Numbered from the stretch's first letter, positions 11,199-20,800 are shown. The stretch is DNA of 64,000 nucleotides from an uncultured Bacteroidales bacterium (GCA_902802815.1 CADCNQ010000007.1:18181-82180); one strand, 5' to 3'. Made by a program: numbers and translations. The notes: a model not told the origin generated them from the sequence alone.

Positions 11199-12023
11199 TT
11201 ATTTTCCGCTATCCGGTTTTATTTCTTCCTTATGTTCTTCCGCTCCGGCCGTGCGCTCCTTGTCCATCTTCTGGAAGTCCTTGAGACGCAGTTTGAAGCT
11301 TCTGGTCAGATATTTGTCCAACACCACGGGATTCACGGCCAGCTCCTCCGGAGTGCCGTGAAAGAGTATCTGACCCTCAAAAAGCAGGTATGCTCTGTCG
11401 GTGATACACAGTGTCTCTTCCACATTATGGTCTGTGATAAGCACACCGATATTCTTCTGCTTGAGTTTCCACACGATATACTGGATATCCTCCACCGCAA
11501 TCGGGTCCACACCGGCAAACGGTTCATCGAGCATGATGAACAGCGGGTCTATTGCCAGACAGCGGGCAATCTCCGTGCGGCGGCGCTCTCCGCCCGACAG
11601 CTGATCACCAAGATTCTTGCGAACCTTCTGCAGTCGGAACTCATCAATCAGGCTCTCCAGCTTCTCCCGCTGGTATTCTTTCGGCTTACCTGTCATCTCA
11701 AGCACAGATGCGATGTTGTCCTCCACCGACATCTTGCGGAAAACTGAAGCCTCCTGAGCCAGATATCCGATACCCTTCCTTGCACGCTTGTAGACAGGAT
11801 CCTTGGTTATCTCCTCCCCTGCCAGATAAATATGTCCGCCGTTAGGCACCACAAGCCCCGTAGTCATGTAGAACGACGTTGTCTTACCCGCACCGTTCGG
11901 CCCCAACAGACCCACAATCTCACCCTGATGAACATTGAACGAAACATTGTTCACCACGGTACGTTTGCCGTAGACCTTTACCAGGCCCTCACTACGTAAT
12001 TCAGCTCTCTCCTTTTCTTTCAC
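11199..12023 (-). CDS. lptB: LptB, ATPase of the LPS export ABC transporter
   Basis: A 274-aa ABC ATPase: Walker A 'GLLGPNGAGKTTSFYM', signature 'LSGGERRRTEIARCLA', Walker B 'FIMLDEPFAGVDPI', H-loop 'VLITDHNV'. The sequence 'GHIYLAGEEIT' and the overall pattern are those of LptB, which powers LPS extraction from the inner membrane with LptFG. The start is a GTG at 12023; no ATG exists nearby. A charged C-terminal tail of about 30 residues exceeds the usual LptB length. It fits with the OstA-like gene at the left end of the window as another LPS-transport component. Confidence 0.92.
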   Translation of the reverse strand: MKEKERAELRSEGLVKVYGKRTVVNNVSFNVHQGEIVGLLGPNGAGKTTSFYMTTGLVVPNGGHIYLAGEEITKDPVYKRARKGIGYLAQEASVFRKMSVEDNIASVLEMTGKPKEYQREKLESLIDEFRLQKVRKNLGDQLSGGERRRTEIARCLAIDPLFIMLDEPFAGVDPIAVEDIQYIVWKLKQKNIGVLITDHNVEETLCITDRAYLLFEGQILFHGTPEELAVNPVVLDKYLTRSFKLRLKDFQKMDKERTAGAEEHKEEIKPDSGK

Positions 12024-12039
12024 GCGTGAAAATTTTGCG

Positions 12040-12047
12040 CAAATATA
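12040..12047 (-). promoter_or_regulatory. Bacteroidetes -7 box for lptB
   Basis: Reads TATATTTG on the minus strand, matching TAnnTTTG. It ends 16 bases before the lptB GTG, so the leader would be very short. I see no clear -33 TTG. Confidence 0.55.
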
Positions 12048-12123
12048 CGAAAAATAATCCGGAAAGCACTACTTTCTCCAAAAAAATATATCCCAACTCC
12101 CGCCATCTTTCACTTTTTTTACA

Positions 12124-12131
12124 TATTTTTG
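12124..12131 (+). promoter_or_regulatory. Bacteroidetes -7 box for the mlaE operon
   Basis: TATTTTTG, matching TAnnTTTG, 22 bases before the mlaE ATG. It lies in the 130-base divergent gap with lptB, so the two LPS/lipid-transport operons start back to back. Confidence 0.55.
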
Positions 12132-12153
12132 CGGTTGAAATATCTATTAAAGT

Positions 12154-12897
12154 ATGTTTTTGACCAGCTATATAGCGACCTTTGGTCGTTATCTCCAACT
12201 CATGTGGAGGGTTCTTGCCATCCCCGAACGCTGGCGCATGTTCGGGCGGGAATACATAAAGGAGATGGCAAACCTCGGTGTGGACAGTATTGGCATCGTG
12301 ATGCTGATATCGTTCTTCATCGGTGCCGTGATATGTATTCAAATCAAGCTCAACATTTCTTCTCCGTGGATGCCAGCATGGACCACCGGATACACCACGC
12401 GAGAGATTATGCTTCTGGAATTCTCCTCCTCCATCATGTGTCTTATTCTCGCCGGCAAGGTGGGTTCCAACATTGCATCGGAGATAGGCACGATGAAAGT
12501 GACCCAGCAGATTGATGCCCTGGAGATTATGGGAGTGAACTCCGCTTCCTTTGTCATACTTCCCAAGATTCTGGCACTTATCACTATGATTCCCTTCCTC
12601 GTCGTTTTCTCGGCAGCAATGGGTTTTATAGGTGCGTATGCCACCTCGTTTGTCGGCATCATCAATTTCGACGACATCACGGCGGGTCTCCAGCACGAAT
12701 TCAATCAGTGGTATGTATGGATGTCACTTATCAAAAGTCTGTTCTTTGCCTTTATTATCAGCAGTGTGGCCGCCTTCTACGGCTACACGGTGGAAGGCGG
12801 AAGTTTTGATGTGGGCAAAGCATCTACCAATGCCGTCGTCTCATCCTCCATTCTCATACTGTTTTCCGACATCTTCCTGACGAAAATACTATCATGA
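12154..12897 (+). CDS. mlaE: MlaE-family ABC transporter permease
   Basis: A 247-aa inner-membrane permease of the MlaE/YrbE family, with about five hydrophobic segments. The family's conserved core is visible as 'LEFSSSIMCLILAGKVGSNI' followed by 'ASEIGTMKVTQQIDALEIMG' and 'FVILPKILALITMIPFLV'. Mla systems move phospholipids between inner and outer membranes to keep outer-leaflet asymmetry. It overlaps mlaF by 4 bases (ATGA). No MlaD-type substrate-binding gene follows here, so it must lie elsewhere or be replaced. Confidence 0.9.
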   Translation: MFLTSYIATFGRYLQLMWRVLAIPERWRMFGREYIKEMANLGVDSIGIVMLISFFIGAVICIQIKLNISSPWMPAWTTGYTTREIMLLEFSSSIMCLILAGKVGSNIASEIGTMKVTQQIDALEIMGVNSASFVILPKILALITMIPFLVVFSAAMGFIGAYATSFVGIINFDDITAGLQHEFNQWYVWMSLIKSLFFAFIISSVAAFYGYTVEGGSFDVGKASTNAVVSSSILILFSDIFLTKILS

Positions 12898-13649
12898 TTG
12901 AACTGCGCGACATACACAAATCCTTTGACGGGCGTGCCGTCCTGAAGGGTATAGATGCTGTATTTGAAAACGGCAAGACCAATCTGATTATCGGTCAGTC
13001 AGGTTCCGGAAAAACGGTACTGATGAAAAACATTGTCGGCCTCTATGTTCCCACCTCGGGAAAAGTGCTTTACGACGGGCGGGACATCAACGACATGACA
13101 AAGAAAGAGAAAGCCCTCATACACCGTGAGATGGGAATGATATTCCAGGCGGCCGCACTTTTCGACTCTATGTCCGTGCTGGAGAATGTAATGTTCCCCC
13201 TTGATATGTTCTCGGACATGAACGAGGCCGACCGCATCAAAAGGGCAAAATACTGCCTGTCACGCGTAAATCTTGACGGCACAGAATCCAAGTTCCCCGG
13301 CGAACTGTCAGGCGGTATGCAGAAACGCGCTGCCATTGCCAGAGCTATTGCTCTCAACCCGAAATACCTCTTCTGCGATGAGCCCAATTCCGGTCTCGAC
13401 CCCAAGACTTCTATCGTGATTGACCAACTCATCCACTCCATCACGATAGAATACAAAATGACAACCGTTGTCAACACCCACGACATGAATTCCGTGATGG
13501 GTATCGGCGAGAAAATCATATTCCTGGCTGGAGGAAAGAAAGAATGGGAGGGCACCAAAGATGATATCATGTCATCTACCAACGAGACCCTCAATTCATT
13601 CATCTTTGCATCAGACCTGTTCCGAAAAGTAAAAGAAGCAAACAAATGA
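12894..13649 (+). CDS. mlaF: MlaF-family ABC transporter ATPase
   Basis: A 251-aa ABC ATPase partnering the permease just upstream. Walker A 'IGQSGSGKTVLMKNI', Q-loop 'MGMIFQAAALFDSMSVLENV', signature 'LSGGMQKRAAIARAIAL', Walker B 'YLFCDEPNSGLDP', H-loop 'VVNTHDMNSV'. The 'GMQKR' signature variant is characteristic of MlaF. It overlaps neighbours on both sides by 4 bases, implying tight coupling with the permease and the following secreted phospholipase-like protein. Confidence 0.93.
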   Translation: MIELRDIHKSFDGRAVLKGIDAVFENGKTNLIIGQSGSGKTVLMKNIVGLYVPTSGKVLYDGRDINDMTKKEKALIHREMGMIFQAAALFDSMSVLENVMFPLDMFSDMNEADRIKRAKYCLSRVNLDGTESKFPGELSGGMQKRAAIARAIALNPKYLFCDEPNSGLDPKTSIVIDQLIHSITIEYKMTTVVNTHDMNSVMGIGEKIIFLAGGKKEWEGTKDDIMSSTNETLNSFIFASDLFRKVKEANK

Positions 13650-14791
13650 CACGCTATCTCCTTTCCCTTGTCGCTTTCCTGGTCGCATCCATCTCTTCCG
13701 CACAGACCTATTATGTCTGCAGCGGTGAGACATACGACATACACCACGCAGCGTCCGCGCCGAGCATCACCGTAGCAAAAAGGACAGGAAAAGTGTCTAT
13801 CGGCAATCTCAAATACGACCCCGAAGAAATCGACAGTATCGTCCTGAAACGTCCCGAACGGCTGAAACTCAACACCCGGCGCTGGATGTCGACAATTCCC
13901 AACACGACGTCGCTGAGAGCTCTCACCATCCCCGGAGCCCACGATGCCGCCACAAAGAACTGCGGCAGCGCAAGTCAATGTCAGAGCCTGAGTATCACGG
14001 AATTACTCAATGCCGGAGTGCGTGCTCTGGATATACGTCCCCGCTACACAGGAGACTCTTCGTCCGACATCACGCTCAACAATCTCGAAATCTATCACGG
14101 CATCAGCGCCACCGGTGTGCTCTTCAAGGATGCGATAGACGACATCGACAACTTCCTGGCTGCCAATCCGACGGAGACGGTGTTCATCAATCTGCAGAAA
14201 GAGAATTCCGGCGGCACCGACTACTCCTCCACATGGCGCTCGTCCGTCCGGACCTGCCTGAACAACCACAAAAGCCGGGTTCTGCAGCAACTCTCCTCCG
14301 CCACCACTCTCAGCAGCTGTCGCGGAAAGATGGTGGTCATCTCCCACAACCCCTACGGAAATGAGGGCGTCTACAACGATATCGTGTATGGCGCGCTCAC
14401 GGAAAACTGGGGTGACGACGAGTCATTCACCACAAATCTCCTCTACACCTACGGCAACATTGTCTGCGCGGCTCACGTCACAGACAACTACAATGCCACC
14501 AACAGTTCGACAAAACAGAACTATATGAAGACAAACCTGGACGCAGCGTCGGCCTCTTCCGACGATTTCTATATTTCGTTCATGAATGTTGCCTGGAAGT
14601 GGAGCTCGCCCCTCACCTATCCCCTCGACTACGCGAAAACCCACAACAGCTGGCTCAACGGTCAACTCGATGCCGCCACCTGGCCGGGACGTCTGGGCAT
14701 CATCTACTTCGACTTCTGCGGAGACAGCCGATGCACGCCCGGACTGACAGAGAATATCATTCTGCACAACCACCGCACACTATGGCCCTGA
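13646..14791 (+). CDS. Secreted PI-PLC X-domain-like phosphodiesterase
   Basis: A 381-aa protein with a signal peptide ('RYLLSLVAFLVASISSA') and a phosphatidylinositol-specific phospholipase C-like fold. The two catalytic histidines of this family sit in 'LTIPGAHDAATKNCG' and 'NLEIYHGISATG', and 'ELLNAGVRALDIRPR' is the conserved core strand with the arginine and aspartate. Bacterial members cleave phosphoinositol headgroups, but many Bacteroidetes members have unknown substrates. It is embedded by 4-base and 10-base overlaps between mlaF and the rRNA methyltransferase, an unusual place for a lipase, hinting at an envelope-lipid role. Confidence 0.85.
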   Translation: MTRYLLSLVAFLVASISSAQTYYVCSGETYDIHHAASAPSITVAKRTGKVSIGNLKYDPEEIDSIVLKRPERLKLNTRRWMSTIPNTTSLRALTIPGAHDAATKNCGSASQCQSLSITELLNAGVRALDIRPRYTGDSSSDITLNNLEIYHGISATGVLFKDAIDDIDNFLAANPTETVFINLQKENSGGTDYSSTWRSSVRTCLNNHKSRVLQQLSSATTLSSCRGKMVVISHNPYGNEGVYNDIVYGALTENWGDDESFTTNLLYTYGNIVCAAHVTDNYNATNSSTKQNYMKTNLDAASASSDDFYISFMNVAWKWSSPLTYPLDYAKTHNSWLNGQLDAATWPGRLGIIYFDFCGDSRCTPGLTENIILHNHRTLWP

Positions 14792-15996
14792 GCCTTCCGC
14801 AAGATTTTGCAGCTCTGATGGAGGAGCAGTACGGCGAGGATGTCGCATCCCGGCTGTGTCACGCATTGCTCCACACCGACCCAGAAGTCTCCGTCCGTCT
14901 GAATCCCCACAAACATCCCCTGCCTCTGAGTGCCGAAGAACGTATCGGGCTCTGTGATGCGTCTCTCCGTATTGATACAGTCCCCTGGTGTCACGATGCC
15001 TACTACCTTTCCGAGCGTCCGCCTTTCACGATGGACCCCCTTCTCCACGCAGGCGCCTACTACGTGCAGGAAGCCTCATCAATGTATTTGGCCGACATAC
15101 TCTCCCGCCATCTGTCAAAGGATGTCTGCACGGCTCTCGATCTGTGTGCTGCTCCGGGAGGCAAAAGCACACTGCTGGCAGGATTTCTTTCTGAGGGAAG
15201 TACGTTGATTTGCAATGAACCCGTTCCGAAACGGGCACAGGTGTTGTCGGAGAACATACAGAAATGGACGAGGATGCCGCAAGGGCAATATCCGGTACGT
15301 TGCGTGGTGACACAGCAGATGCCGGTCGATTTCTCCCGTTTCACCGACTGTTTCGACCTCATTGTCACAGACGTTCCCTGCTCCGGAGAGGGTATGTTCC
15401 GCAAGGACGAAGAGGCTGTCAGGGGTTGGAGTCCTGAGCAAGTGAGACTCTGCAGCGAGCGCCAACGCGACATTGTGGAGACCATTTGGCCTTGTTTGAG
15501 GGAGGACGCGTTGCTCGTCTACTCCACCTGCACCTTCAACCGCTTTGAGGACGAGGACAATGTGCGCTGGATTTGCGAACATCTGGGCGGCACACTCCTG
15601 GAAGAGCGCCATTTTCTCCCAGGACGCGACCGCGGGGAAGGATTCTACATTGCAGCCATCAGGAAGGTCTCCGGGGAAAATGCAGTCCGGGATGAGCGTC
15701 AAAAACCCCTGCCGGCGATGGGTGCCATGCACGTACTCTTTGACTCCGCTCAGGCTCCCGCGTGCGAAACCGACAACGTGGCACTCACCTATGATGAAGC
15801 TTTGCACTATCTGCGGGGCGAAGCTCTGCACTTAGCCGCTCCGCGGGGCCAGGTCACTCTCACCTACCGGGGATTGCCGTTGGGCGAAGGAAAGAGCGTC
15901 GGCACCCGCATCAACAACCTTTACCCCACTCCCTGGCGCATCCGCACCACTTATTTGAGCAAATTTTCCCTACTTCCCGCATTTTCCGAGGCTTAA
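14782..15996 (+). CDS. rRNA m5C methyltransferase, RsmF/NOL1-NOP2-Sun family
   Basis: A 404-aa SAM-dependent enzyme. I take the ATG at 14782, overlapping the PI-PLC stop by 10 bases, because upstream codons read as an out-of-frame shadow. SAM-binding motif I is 'ALDLCAAPGGKSTLLAGFL'. The two family cysteines are in 'VTDVPCSGEGMFRKD' (motif IV) and 'LVYSTCTFNRFEDE' (motif VI nucleophile). The C-terminal 100 residues resemble the RsmF RNA-binding extension ('GEGKSVGTRINNLYPTPWRIR'). It probably methylates a 16S rRNA cytosine; the exact position is not readable from sequence. Confidence 0.9.
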   Translation: MALSLPQDFAALMEEQYGEDVASRLCHALLHTDPEVSVRLNPHKHPLPLSAEERIGLCDASLRIDTVPWCHDAYYLSERPPFTMDPLLHAGAYYVQEASSMYLADILSRHLSKDVCTALDLCAAPGGKSTLLAGFLSEGSTLICNEPVPKRAQVLSENIQKWTRMPQGQYPVRCVVTQQMPVDFSRFTDCFDLIVTDVPCSGEGMFRKDEEAVRGWSPEQVRLCSERQRDIVETIWPCLREDALLVYSTCTFNRFEDEDNVRWICEHLGGTLLEERHFLPGRDRGEGFYIAAIRKVSGENAVRDERQKPLPAMGAMHVLFDSAQAPACETDNVALTYDEALHYLRGEALHLAAPRGQVTLTYRGLPLGEGKSVGTRINNLYPTPWRIRTTYLSKFSLLPAFSEA

Positions 15997-16022
15997 TTCC
16001 CCACCGCGAGACATTAATTCCG

Positions 16023-16030
16023 TATCTTTG
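16023..16030 (+). promoter_or_regulatory. Bacteroidetes -7 box upstream of 11-bp repeat array
   Basis: TATCTTTG, matching TAnnTTTG. It lies 177 bases upstream of the small unknown gene and just before the 11-bp repeat array, so the array would be transcribed in a long 5' leader. No clear -33 TTG. Confidence 0.5.
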
Positions 16031-16051
16031 CAACATGTTCCAAAATCGCTT

Positions 16052-16137
16052 CATCTATCGGGCATCTATCGAGAATCTATCGGGCATCTATCGAGAATAT
16101 ATCGGGGATGTATCGGAAAAACCCGACTGATGAACGA
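16052..16137 (+). repeat. 11-bp tandem repeat array, copy A, with conserved tail
   Basis: Six 11-bp units of consensus YATCTATCGRG at 16052, 16063, 16074, 16085, 16096 and 16107; the last two drift to AATATATCGGG and GATGTATCGGA. A 20-base tail containing CCCGACTGATGAACGA follows. The same array with a matching tail, in the same orientation, lies at 30944-31040. It sits between a -7 box and the gene at 16208. Function unknown. Confidence 0.9.
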
Positions 16138-16207
16138 TATATGAGAGTAGTGAGACCGACTGCAGACTGATATATAAGTAATGAAACTTTAAATAAAATT
16201 TTAGACA

Positions 16208-16645
16208 ATGGCAAAAGTAGAACCAATGTGGCTCAACAGCGGAATGCACGGACGGGCCGACAAGACTTCCAACACCTACATCCGAGTGAACCGCCTCACA
16301 GGCAAGGCTCACGCAGTGACGCTGCGCAATCCCCGCACGTGGAAAGATTTCAGCAACAAACAAGTAAACAACAGCAACCGCTTCGGTGCCCTCTGCAAGG
16401 GTGTGTATGCCTGGCTGAAACTGGCAAAGGCCGATGATGCCGCAGCTGAGGACAAAGCCGAGTATGAAAAACTCAACGCAATGCTGAGAAACCAGGACGT
16501 TTATCCCAGCCTCACCTCACTCATCATGGCCAAGCGATACGTCAGCGTGAATGAAGAACTCAATGCCGTCACCTTCACCGATGACGAGTACACCAAGACG
16601 CTGGAAATCGATTTCAATGTACGACCTCTCAACCGCAAGTCCTGA
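16208..16645 (+). CDS. Small conserved-looking protein of unknown function
   Basis: A 145-aa protein I do not recognise. It has no signal peptide or membrane segment. It starts 'AKVEPMWLNSGMHGRADK', is rich in Asn and Lys, and has a helical, charged middle ('KLAKADDAAAEDKAEYEKL'). An ATG preceded by AAAATTTTAGACA and a purine-rich leader supports the start. It is expressed behind its own -7 box with a leader of about 170 bases that contains the 11-bp repeat array. Codon use resembles its neighbours, so I regard it as a real gene. Confidence 0.65.
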   Translation: MAKVEPMWLNSGMHGRADKTSNTYIRVNRLTGKAHAVTLRNPRTWKDFSNKQVNNSNRFGALCKGVYAWLKLAKADDAAAEDKAEYEKLNAMLRNQDVYPSLTSLIMAKRYVSVNEELNAVTFTDDEYTKTLEIDFNVRPLNRKS

Positions 16646-16717
16646 GGGATTTACGCAAGATAACTGTCCTTAAAAACTTTTTTTGCGGGAAAATATCGCC
16701 GGTTTTAAGTTTTTTTA

Positions 16718-16725
16718 TACTTTTG
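16718..16725 (+). promoter_or_regulatory. Bacteroidetes -7 box for the outer-membrane barrel gene
   Basis: TACTTTTG, matching TAnnTTTG, 56 bases before the ATG at 16782. The flank is very T-rich. No well-spaced -33 element is seen. Confidence 0.5.
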
Positions 16726-16781
16726 TTCCGGAAAACGTTTCGCAACGAATATATCTACATCATTTCAGAAAGCATACAACA

Positions 16782-17489
16782 ATGAAAAAAATTCTCATTC
16801 TTTTGCTCCTCGCAGCCACTGCTCTCGGCGCACAGGCCAAACTCGGCTACATGCGCACCACTGTGGGTTACACCCCGCTTTATATCTCGTCGAACAATGG
16901 TGGCGCATCGGAGACGCTGTATGGCGGTTCGGTGTCTTTCACACTCGGCATCAAAACCTACAAAAAACTGTTTATTGAAACAGGCGCAGGCATACAAGTC
17001 AACGGCGGTAAAGGCTACGCATTCATTGACGACAACAAAACCGGCTCTGCCACCGGCATCGGCTTTATCGACAACCTGTTCAACAAATCCACCGTAATGG
17101 TGCGCCTCAACGTGCCTGTCAACCTCACCTATCGCTTCGAGTTCGCCAAGATTTTCGCCGTTGCCCCATATGCCGGACTTAACTTCGGTTTCAACCTCTA
17201 CGCATACAGCGGCAGGAGTCTGTTCAGCCACAGCGGTGAAGTGTTCACCGACAGAAATCTTCTGCAATACACCTACAATCCCAACCGCTTCCAGATGGGC
17301 TGGCAGGCCGGCGTTAGAGTCAGCGTAATCGGCCTCACCGTCGGCATCGGCTATCAGGGCGATTTCACAGCTTTCGACAGCAGAGAATATCTGCCTGCGT
17401 TCCAGTCTCTGGCTGCCATCTACTACGGCACCGACACGCCCAAGTTCAAGACGGGCAGCCTCGTGCTCAGTGTGGGCTGGGGCTTCTGA
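16782..17489 (+). CDS. Outer-membrane beta-barrel protein (OMP_b-brl-like)
   Basis: A 235-aa protein starting at the ATG at 16782, chosen because it gives a clean signal peptide (residues 1-20, 'KKILILLLLAATALGAQA'). The remainder alternates short polar and hydrophobic strands with aromatic residues ('YRFEFAKIFAVAPYAGLNFG', 'GWQAGVRVSVIGLTVGIGYQ') and ends '...SLVLSVGWGF', a terminal aromatic residue as in barrel proteins. About eight strands are plausible. Such small barrels are common in Bacteroidales; a transport or structural role is inferred only. It has its own -7 box and a convergent terminator. Confidence 0.8.
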   Translation: MKKILILLLLAATALGAQAKLGYMRTTVGYTPLYISSNNGGASETLYGGSVSFTLGIKTYKKLFIETGAGIQVNGGKGYAFIDDNKTGSATGIGFIDNLFNKSTVMVRLNVPVNLTYRFEFAKIFAVAPYAGLNFGFNLYAYSGRSLFSHSGEVFTDRNLLQYTYNPNRFQMGWQAGVRVSVIGLTVGIGYQGDFTAFDSREYLPAFQSLAAIYYGTDTPKFKTGSLVLSVGWGF

Positions 17490-17508
17490 TTAGAAGAAAA
17501 CTGATTGT

Positions 17509-17853
17509 TTAAACCTTAAAGAACACCCGAATCGGACATTCGGGTGTTTCTTTTTCTGCCACGAGCTTGCCTGTATCCGTAAATCCGGCCTTTTCCATCA
17601 CACGGGCAGAAGCTGCATTGTCAACATAGCAATTGCAAAACAACACCGCAAAACCATCCTCCCGAAGCAGTTTCTCGCTGACACGCCTAAGTGCCTCTGT
17701 GGCCAGACCTCTGCCGCGAAACGCCTCATCCACGCGGTAGGACAATTCGGCCATACGTCCGTCGCATTCTGAAGAAGGCGACGACTCATAAGCCGTCACC
17801 TCCCCTACTTTGATGCCGTCGCACTCAATCGGAAACGACAAACTTCTTCCCAT
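17509..17853 (-). CDS. GNAT-family N-acetyltransferase
   Basis: A 114-aa protein if started at the ATG at 17853, which overlaps the end of the BNR-4 gene by 29 bases; an earlier in-frame ATG at 17958 would overlap far more. The acetyl-CoA-binding motif is 'EAFRGRGLATEALRR' (R-x-x-G-x-G/A type), followed by 'NCYVDNAASARVMEKAGFTDTG', the usual C-terminal strand of ribosomal-protein or small-molecule GNATs. The substrate cannot be predicted. Its 3' end contains the hairpin that terminates the opposing barrel gene. Confidence 0.82.
   Translation of the reverse strand: MGRSLSFPIECDGIKVGEVTAYESSPSSECDGRMAELSYRVDEAFRGRGLATEALRRVSEKLLREDGFAVLFCNCYVDNAASARVMEKAGFTDTGKLVAEKETPECPIRVFFKV
17522..17553 (+). 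terminator. Hairpin terminator for the barrel gene, inside the GNAT coding end
   Basis: Perfect 11-base inverted repeat AACACCCGAAT / ATTCGGGTGTT with a 5-base loop, followed on the plus strand by TCTTTTT. It lies within the last codons of the convergent GNAT gene, so one sequence serves as terminator and as coding DNA. Confidence 0.75.
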
Positions 17854-20800
17854 CTCGGATGTAAATACCCGGTTTGTCGGCTGATACACGGCGACCGGAG
17901 AGATCGTATGTTGCTCCTGCTGACGGATCTGCAGAATCATCCTCGCTACGCACCACATCTACGGCTGTCGGCGTGTATACAAAGCGGAAGTTGTCGAAAC
18001 CGCCGAACTTCTCGTTGGCGTCCACCGTATGATTGTTCTCCAACCCTATACGCACAGCCGTCTCGCCGTCGGTCTCGAACGAAAGAGAAGCCTCCTGCCA
18101 ATAGTTCTGATTGGAAGGCGGTGTGGCTGTAATACGGGCGGCATCACCCACCTTGGCGTAGATGCGCACATCCCCGCCGCTGCCGCTGCGCCAGATATCG
18201 GCTGTAAGCGTATATTTCCCTTCCGGCAACTTCACATCCTGATAGAGTCCTATCACGGAAGTGCCCCATTTCTGGCGAATCCAGTAGCTCTTACTGCCAC
18301 AACGGGCGGCATCCGCTTTCGCGGCAAAAAACTGGCTGTAAAAGAGATCCCCCGTCGTAAGTGCTGTGATATCATTAGCATCGCCTTTGGAGTAGCTTAC
18401 TTTCCACCCTTCAGGGATATAGATTGCACGGTCGCTGCTTACACCGCTGCCGGCCATCACACTATGTGTGCCTTCAAAATCGGGATTAAGAAGACTGGTG
18501 GGGAGATCCTCCTCTTCATAAGGCAGATCCTGCAACTGACAGATCTCCTTGCGCGTCAACTTCAGGTCGTAAAGCATCAGGTCCTTGATGATGCCGCGAA
18601 AGTCCTGGTTGTCGTTGGCGTATGACGTATCCCACCACTGGGTGCGTCCGATGTAGTTGCGCGTGTCTTTAGCCAGCTGATACAGCATGTAGGCCTCATT
18701 CTGATTGGCGTCTCCGGACACATTCTCCTCACCGTCAATATAAATGTACGTGGTGTGCGTACCGGCATCATAAGAGACAGCGAGTTTGGTCTCCGTGTTG
18801 CTCTTCAGTTGCGTGGCCGCATTCACCATCGTGGTCGTACCACCGTTGTATTTGATACCGGCCGAGAGAGGGTTGGCCCTCAAAAACAGGCTGTTGCCCG
18901 AACCAGAACCGAAATCGTAGATACGGGGACTGCCCGTAAGACTGCTGGCCTTTACTGTAACAAGAAAGGTGAAGGAGCGAAGCCCCTCAAGAAGCCCCTC
19001 CTCTGCCAGACCGTACTTGTTGGTGGGGAATCCGCTTGCCGTGTTTGCCGTGAGATCAAGCGGCTCAGTCAAGGTATAACGCAGGTTTTTGGCAATGTCG
19101 CGGGCCGGCACTTTCACATCGAATACACGCTCCCTGTCACCCACAGTAGCTGTGAGTCTCACTTCTGTGTCGCTTTTCTGCGACTTCAGTATACCGGAAG
19201 TATTGATGACGGATTCATCGGACGACGTCCATTGCACACTCTGTCCGAAGGAAACTGTGGGCAGCACGAGGTCGGTGCGTGTCTCCTCCGGCAGCTGAAG
19301 CGCTTCAAGGGCAGTTTCTTCCATTGACTCCGAAACCAGTTTCTGCACTTCCAAAGGGCTGCCTGCCTTACTGTAGGCACCGACAGCGATGCACTTGTGG
19401 TTGAACCCCTCACCGCGAACGAGCAAATTGTCAAAGTCGAGTCCCTCGATGTCAACCACCTGGTCCACGAGGCCGTTGCGATAGACGATGAGTTGCTGTC
19501 CGTCGTAGGTCATTGTCAGCACCCATGCCGGAATCTTGGTGGGATGGTTGTCACCGCTGGTTCCGGAACTCTGCGTTGCCCAATCGTCGCTCGTGAGCAG
19601 GCGGTTCTGACTCCAGTAAGACACACCGTTTACTGTCAGCTGCGGATACGACGAACTGCCGTCAAGTGAATAACTGAAGTTTCCGTCAGCGGATTTCACG
19701 ATGATGCCCTCGTACTGGGACGTATTCATGGCAATGGCCATATTCAGCGTCCGGTCTGCTTTCAGACAAGTGCAGTCAATCTCATACGACGAGAGGTCTG
19801 ACACGCTTTCTTCCCACGCATGATTGCTATGGATGGCAGTGGGATAACCCAAGGGGAAACCCTGCTTCACAATCCAATAATAGTAGTCGCCCTGCATCCA
19901 CACCAGTCTCAGAGGACTGTTTTTCGTACCGGGTATGACATATGGGCGTGCATTGTTTTTCGGAGAATTGTGAGTTATCTGCTCCGAACCGGCCACGTTG
20001 CCCTCATCATCAATTGTGTACTTCCATATCTCATACACGCCGTCCTTGTTATACTGACCGTTCGTTGTCGGAATACTGAGATAGAGGTCGTTGATATTAT
20101 CGGGATCCAACGCCATACCACCGCTGTAACATTTCTCCGTAGAGTTCCAATTCTGATGGAATGCATGACCTCCGTACTGCACCCAGGTGTTTTTCCAGGA
20201 AGAGCCGTTCCAACGGGCATACCAATAGACGTGCGAGGTCTTGGCATCGTCGATATGCGGATAGGCAACGACCGGATGCTCATCGGCATCAAGGGCGATT
20301 TGCCACACCCAGTTGCGGACGCTGGCTGTTTTGTCCACAATGGTGGCGGGATACTTGCTGGCATACGAATCCGTCTTGCTTACATTGAACACCCCATTGT
20401 TGATTATGCTCAATTGCGTACCGTTGAGGTCACGCAGGATGGGGCCGTTGCCATGATTAATGTCAATCACATTGAAGTAAAGCCAGTTAGGCATCTCGTT
20501 GTCCGGATGACCTGTCGTGTACGAGACATAAATTTTATCCTTTCCGTTACTCTGATACTTGGCATAAGGACGCGCGCCGGTGGACTGCACAATCTGCTTC
20601 GGCCCGAAATCGAACTCGCAGTTGTCGTTGATATCCGGCATCGTGAGACGGGCAATGGTGGGATGCCAGTTGATGCCTCGCCAGCAGAGGTAGATGTGCT
20701 CCGGGTCGTCGCTCAGGATAAAGGGCGAAGGATAGGTAGTGTTGTTGGCCGTAGCCAGATATTTCTCGTCGCCCAACTGACTGATATCACCGGGCTTTTT

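Noticed and set aside
12001..12696. 231-codon minus-strand frame overlapping lptB start and mlaE
   Set aside because: Antisense to mlaE and ends within the divergent promoter; no protein-like features.
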